Origin: a bacterium
Lineage (GTDB): Bacteria; Desulfobacterota; Deferrisomatia; Deferrisomatales; Deferrisomataceae
Reading direction: 5' to 3'
NCBI GenBank assembly: GCA_027021615.1
Contig: JALUTY010000021.1
Coordinates: 107,033-171,032 of the forward strand
Length of the DNA: 64,000 nucleotides
A program made the position numbers and the translations under genes. The notes below the pieces were generated by a model. The model was not told where the DNA came from, searched no databases, and saw nothing but the letters and a program-made list of their open reading frames with translations. Below are positions 61,479 through 64,000 of the stretch, piece after piece (the first letter of the stretch is position 1; each line of letters begins with the position of its first letter).

Positions 61479-61509
61479 CGGTAGCCTCCTTCCGTCGGCC
61501 GGCCGGGCG

Positions 61510-62451
61510 TCAGGTCTGGGGCGTGCGGGCCCACCGGGCCCGAAAATCGAACCACAGGTCGAACGCCCCGATCCCGGCCACGAGGACCATCACCGGAAAC
61601 TGCACGAACACGATCACGTAAGCGAGCGCCCGCACGAACACGGGAAACCCGCGGCTCACGAACAGGTGCTGCACCACTGCGATCCCCTGCAGGAAGTACA
61701 CGGCCCCGAGCACCAGGAACACGTTCCAGCCCGCAGTCCGCACCGGCCCTGTGCCCAACACGGCGGCGAACCCGGCGGCCAGCAACCCCCAGATCCACCC
61801 CGATGGCGCCCGCCACTCGATCCAAGAGGCGGCCGAGGGGTCCTTGGCCATCCTTCGCAGGGCCACCCCGTTCATCCAGCCGGTGAGCACCGAGACCATC
61901 ACGAACAGCCCCGGGAACAGCCGGCGCAGGAGTTCCGCGGTCCGGTCGAGCCCCTCGGCCAGAGCCGCGGCCGTGGCCGGATCGGTGGCCGAGCCCTCCA
62001 GCAGCTGGGCCAGGGTATCCCGGGTCTCGGCCACGGTGGTCGTCAACCAGGCGGCCGGCGTGGTGCCGCCGGCCCACGCCAGCCCGGTCACCGCCACCGC
62101 GCTGCCCGTGGCGGCCAGGAACACGTACACCCCAACCACCTGGTGGGCGGGCCGGCGGGCCCTCTCGAAGAACCCCAGGGCCACTCCAGGGCCGCCGAAC
62201 TGGGCCACGTACAGGGCCGTGGCAGCCGGACCCGCCACCAGCACCGCAGCGCCCCCGGCCACGGCCAGGGCTGCGAACCCGGCGGCCGGGCCCCGCTTCC
62301 AGGCCGCCCACGCCAGCGGCAGCGGGCTCATCAGGGCCAAACCGAACCCCACGGCCGGGGCCCACAGCGAGATCAGGAACAGCGCTGCCGACGCGACCCC
62401 GGCCGCGGCGTTCTCCACCACCGGGGCCCTGCCGGCCGTCTTTTGGGTCAC
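61510..62451 (-). CDS. DUF2232 membrane protein (YybS-like)
   Basis: A 313-residue multi-pass membrane protein with about eight helices (for example AAAGVASAALFLISLWAPAVGFGLALM and VYFLQGIAVVQHLFVSRGFP). The YybS/DUF2232 position between rpsR and rplI is widespread in several bacterial groups. GTG at 62451 lies seven bases after the rpsR stop. The substrate or role is not established. Confidence 0.9.
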   Translation of the reverse strand: MTQKTAGRAPVVENAAAGVASAALFLISLWAPAVGFGLALMSPLPLAWAAWKRGPAAGFAALAVAGGAAVLVAGPAATALYVAQFGGPGVALGFFERARRPAHQVVGVYVFLAATGSAVAVTGLAWAGGTTPAAWLTTTVAETRDTLAQLLEGSATDPATAAALAEGLDRTAELLRRLFPGLFVMVSVLTGWMNGVALRRMAKDPSAASWIEWRAPSGWIWGLLAAGFAAVLGTGPVRTAGWNVFLVLGAVYFLQGIAVVQHLFVSRGFPVFVRALAYVIVFVQFPVMVLVAGIGAFDLWFDFRARWARTPQT

Positions 62452-62458
62452 AGCGGCC

Positions 62459-62692
62459 TCAGGGCATCTCCGTGAACGGCAGCAGCGCCACGTTCCGGGC
62501 CCGCTTGATCTCCCGGGTCAGGAGCCGCTGGTGGTACGAGCAGTTCCCCGAGATCCGACGGGGCACGATCTTGGCCCGCTCCGACAGGAACTGGCGGAGC
62601 ACCTCGGGGTGCTTGTAATTCAGAGGAAGGCTGGGGTCCACACAGAACCGGCACACCTTGCGGCGGCCGCGGCGTCGATACGGATGAGCCAT
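62459..62692 (-). CDS. rpsR: 30S ribosomal protein S18
   Basis: The 77 residues contain a CxxC pair (VCRFC, 14-17) plus CSYH, so this is the zinc-binding (C+) form, and the core [23 protein letters not shown] followed by [17 protein letters not shown]. Confidence 0.98.
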   Translation of the reverse strand: MAHPYRRRGRRKVCRFCVDPSLPLNYKHPEVLRQFLSERAKIVPRRISGNCSYHQRLLTREIKRARNVALLPFTEMP

Positions 62693-62704
62693 CGTTCGCT
62701 CCTT

Positions 62705-63133
62705 TTACTCTTCGGTCTTCTCGGCTTCGCCGACGTCTCCTGCCCGGGCCGCAGCAGCCACCTCGGCTGCTTTCTCCTCGGCAGCGGGCACCCCGGGCTC
62801 CTCCCCAGGCCCCGGCAGCTCGGAAGGATCCAGCCGGTCTTCGAGCTTGATGGTCTGGAACTTCAGGACCGTGTCGAGGAGGTTCAGGCGGCGAGCCAGC
62901 TCGGTGGACACCGGGGCGGGGCCGGCGAACTCCACGAGCAGGTAGTAGGCCTTGGACCGGCCCTTCATCGCGAAGGCCAGGTCCCTCAGGCCCCAGTGGT
63001 CGGTCTTGAGGATCCGACCCGATGCGTTGCTGATGTACTCCTTGACCCGCCCGATCAGCTCGGTACGGGCCTCCTCCCCGAGATCGGGATCGAAGAGGAT
63101 CAGGCTCTCGTAGCGGCTCCACAGCTCGGCCAT
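62705..63133 (-). CDS. rpsF: 30S ribosomal protein S6
   Basis: The 142 residues show the S6 fold (WSRYESLILFDPDLGEEART, HWGLRDLAFAMKGRSKAYYLLVEF, LNLLDTVLKFQTIKLED) with a long acidic Glu/Ala tail, common in this family. ATG at 63133 has AAAGGAGAGACC upstream. First gene of the rpsF-rpsR-DUF2232-rplI run. Confidence 0.97.
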   Translation of the reverse strand: MAELWSRYESLILFDPDLGEEARTELIGRVKEYISNASGRILKTDHWGLRDLAFAMKGRSKAYYLLVEFAGPAPVSTELARRLNLLDTVLKFQTIKLEDRLDPSELPGPGEEPGVPAAEEKAAEVAAAARAGDVGEAEKTEE

Positions 63134-63219
63134 GGTCTCTCCTTTCGGCTGTCTAGCCCCCGGAAGTGGGGGCAAGGAGGATGGGCCCGGCGGCTCCCTG
63201 CCGTCGGCGCGAACCGCGA

Positions 63220-63249
63220 CTTATACCCGAAGCGCTCCCCCTGTGGCAA
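63220..63249 (-). promoter_or_regulatory. Promoter of rpsF
   Basis: On the minus strand TTGCCA (63249-63244), an 18-base spacer and TATAAG (63225-63220), leaving a leader of about 80 bases before rpsF. Confidence 0.65.
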
Positions 63250-63261
63250 GGACGTTCTTTC

Positions 63262-63780
63262 CAGTAACTTCGGTCGTCGGTCTACGGTCAGCGGTCGCCG
63301 GGTCTGGGGCCTTCGGCCCGCCGGGCGGCTGGGCAGCGAGGCGGCTCTCGAACCGCGCCAAAGCTCGGGGGGCGTGGGTTTCAGGGACCAGAATTCAGAG
63401 GGCAGTGGACAGGAGAGAATCTGCCCGAACTCCTGTCTTCTGACCTCTGGCTCCTAAATCCCAGGCCCCTGCGACCACCTGCGCGCCTCTATCGTCGCCG
63501 GGTTATTGACCCGGCGGATAAACAGGCGCTATCGCTCCCTACTCGGAGGGGCAAGGGACCTGCCGGAGAGCCGGGCGCGGCCCCTTAGCTCGCCGCGCAG
63601 CGCCTCCGACGATCGGATCGCGAAATGGTTCGGATTCCACCGAGTTGTCATGAAACCTGCTCTTCGGTCCCGTGCCTGCGCGGCGAATCTCATGCCCGGC
63701 TTCGTGCCCGGCCGGAGGCAGGTCCCTTGCCCCACCCTCCGAGGTGACACGCCTCTATCGTCGCCGGGTTACAGTAAGGC
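63262..63780 (+). repeat. Full composite repeat locus: heptads, type C and type B elements
   Basis: AACTT, heptads (63271-63305), GGGGCCTTCGGCCC, 8-bp units (GCCGGGCG, GCTGGGCA, GCGAGGCG), GGCTCTCGAACCGCGCC, a type C element (about 63369-63469; GGGACCAGAATTCAGAGGGC core, CTCCTGTCTTCTG), a CGTCGCCGGGTTA end, then TTGACCCGGCGGATAAACAGG opening a type B element (63550-63731, 182 bp, perfect arms GGCAAGGGACCTGCC / GGCAGGTCCCTTGCC) and a closing CGTCGCCGGGTTA (to 63771). The most complete copy in the window. Confidence 0.9.
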
Positions 63781-63804
63781 CCTCCCGGGATCCGGATCTC
63801 CCCC

Positions 63805-64000
63805 CTACCGGTCCCGGGCCACCACGTAGTCGGCCACCACCCCCAGGGCCTCCCGCTCGGGGCAGGCCGGGAACGCCGCGAGGCGGGCCTTGGCTTGCGT
63901 CACCCGGTCCCGGGCCATGGCCAAGGCCGCGTCGACACCCCCCCGCCGGACCACGAACTCCCGGACCCAGGCCCGGTCGTGGTCGGAGAACGCGTCCTGC
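63805..64000 (-). CDS. Polyprenyl diphosphate synthase (C-terminal part)
   Basis: The last 64 codons of a gene entering from the right edge. The end (GVDAALAMARDRVTQAKARL, AFPACPEREALGVVADYVVARDR) matches the C-terminus of geranyl/octaprenyl diphosphate synthases, whose last helices read A..A...AK..L..LP.....L..LADYVV.R. The catalytic DDxxD motifs lie outside the window, so chain length cannot be told. Confidence 0.8.
   Translation of the reverse strand, partial: QDAFSDHDRAWVREFVVRRGGVDAALAMARDRVTQAKARLAAFPACPEREALGVVADYVVARDR

Noticed and set aside
15611..63305. CGGTC heptad arrays as CRISPR-like or satellite CRISPR repeats
   Set aside because: The units are 7 bp and contiguous with no spacers, and no cas gene is present.

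Overview
This window is 64 kb of high-GC bacterial chromosome. It looks like an anaerobic or metal-respiring member of the deltaproteobacterial (Desulfobacterota-type) lineages. That is inference from four things: many multiheme c-type cytochromes (56 haem motifs in four loci), selA (so selenocysteine is used), the gene orders rplU-rpmA-obgE-proB-proA-nadD-rsfS and rpsF-rpsR-DUF2232-rplI-dnaB, and very heavy use of 4-base ATGA/GTGA gene overlaps. No database search was possible. There is no rRNA, CRISPR array, transposase, integrase or phage gene. One tRNA (Pro, CGG) is present.

Layout. 1-2.7 kb (minus): an AMP-binding enzyme cut by the left edge, an acyltransferase, purC and greA. 3.2-15.6 kb (minus): a housekeeping block, rplU-rpmA, then obgE-proB-proA-nadD-rsfS-gpsA-tmk-holB-ricT-metG-tatD/radical SAM, nearly all with overlapping ends. 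16.3-20.8 kb (minus): mobA, two TPM-domain genes, lemA, selA, plsY. 21.4-27.2 kb (plus): speD with its own promoter and terminator, then a TetR-regulated RND efflux operon. 27.2-36.6 kb (minus): a ten-gene, almost gapless operon with exbB, exbD, a TonB-like gene, a 7-haem membrane cytochrome, a cytochrome b/TPR fusion, a triheme cytochrome, a beta-propeller protein, a DUF4177-like protein, a 30-haem cytochrome and a HEAT-repeat protein. A 12-haem cytochrome lies upstream. This is the best candidate for an undescribed protein system: a quinol-to-cytochrome electron conduit linked to a TonB-type energy transducer. 38-44.4 kb (minus): tRNA-Pro, a phosphoesterase, a thioredoxin-reductase-like protein, a secreted protein, MscS, a NUDIX hydrolase and acetoacetyl-CoA synthetase. 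44.5-47.3 kb: a lipoprotein, a small membrane protein and a tetraheme cytochrome, each with its own promoter, around an AT-rich patch. 47.3-58.7 kb (plus): an HD-domain nuclease, an ECF sigma/anti-sigma/DUF3106 operon, DUF2784, an exported Pcm, a membrane spermidine-synthase-like protein, a zinc-ribbon protein, a hydrolase, an ABC-F ATPase and a repeat protein. 58.7-64 kb (minus): tatA, then rpsF-rpsR-DUF2232-rplI-dnaB, and the C-terminus of a polyprenyl diphosphate synthase.

The most unusual feature is a family of composite intergenic repeats found at about sixteen places. A full copy reads, on the plus strand: (i) a 7-bp tandem array of the form YRGTYNN, usually CGGTCNN; (ii) a GGGCCTTCGGCCC hairpin; (iii) an 8-bp tandem array of the form GCTNGRNR; (iv) a conserved GGCTCTCGAACCGCGCC block; (v) a roughly 150-210 bp long-stem element whose two ends are inverted repeats. 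Four copies of one stem element are each exactly 182 bp. The two arms differ between copies but stay complementary within each copy. Almost all copies point the same way whatever the direction of the neighbouring genes, and in three genes repeat sequence appears to supply the start codon and first residues.
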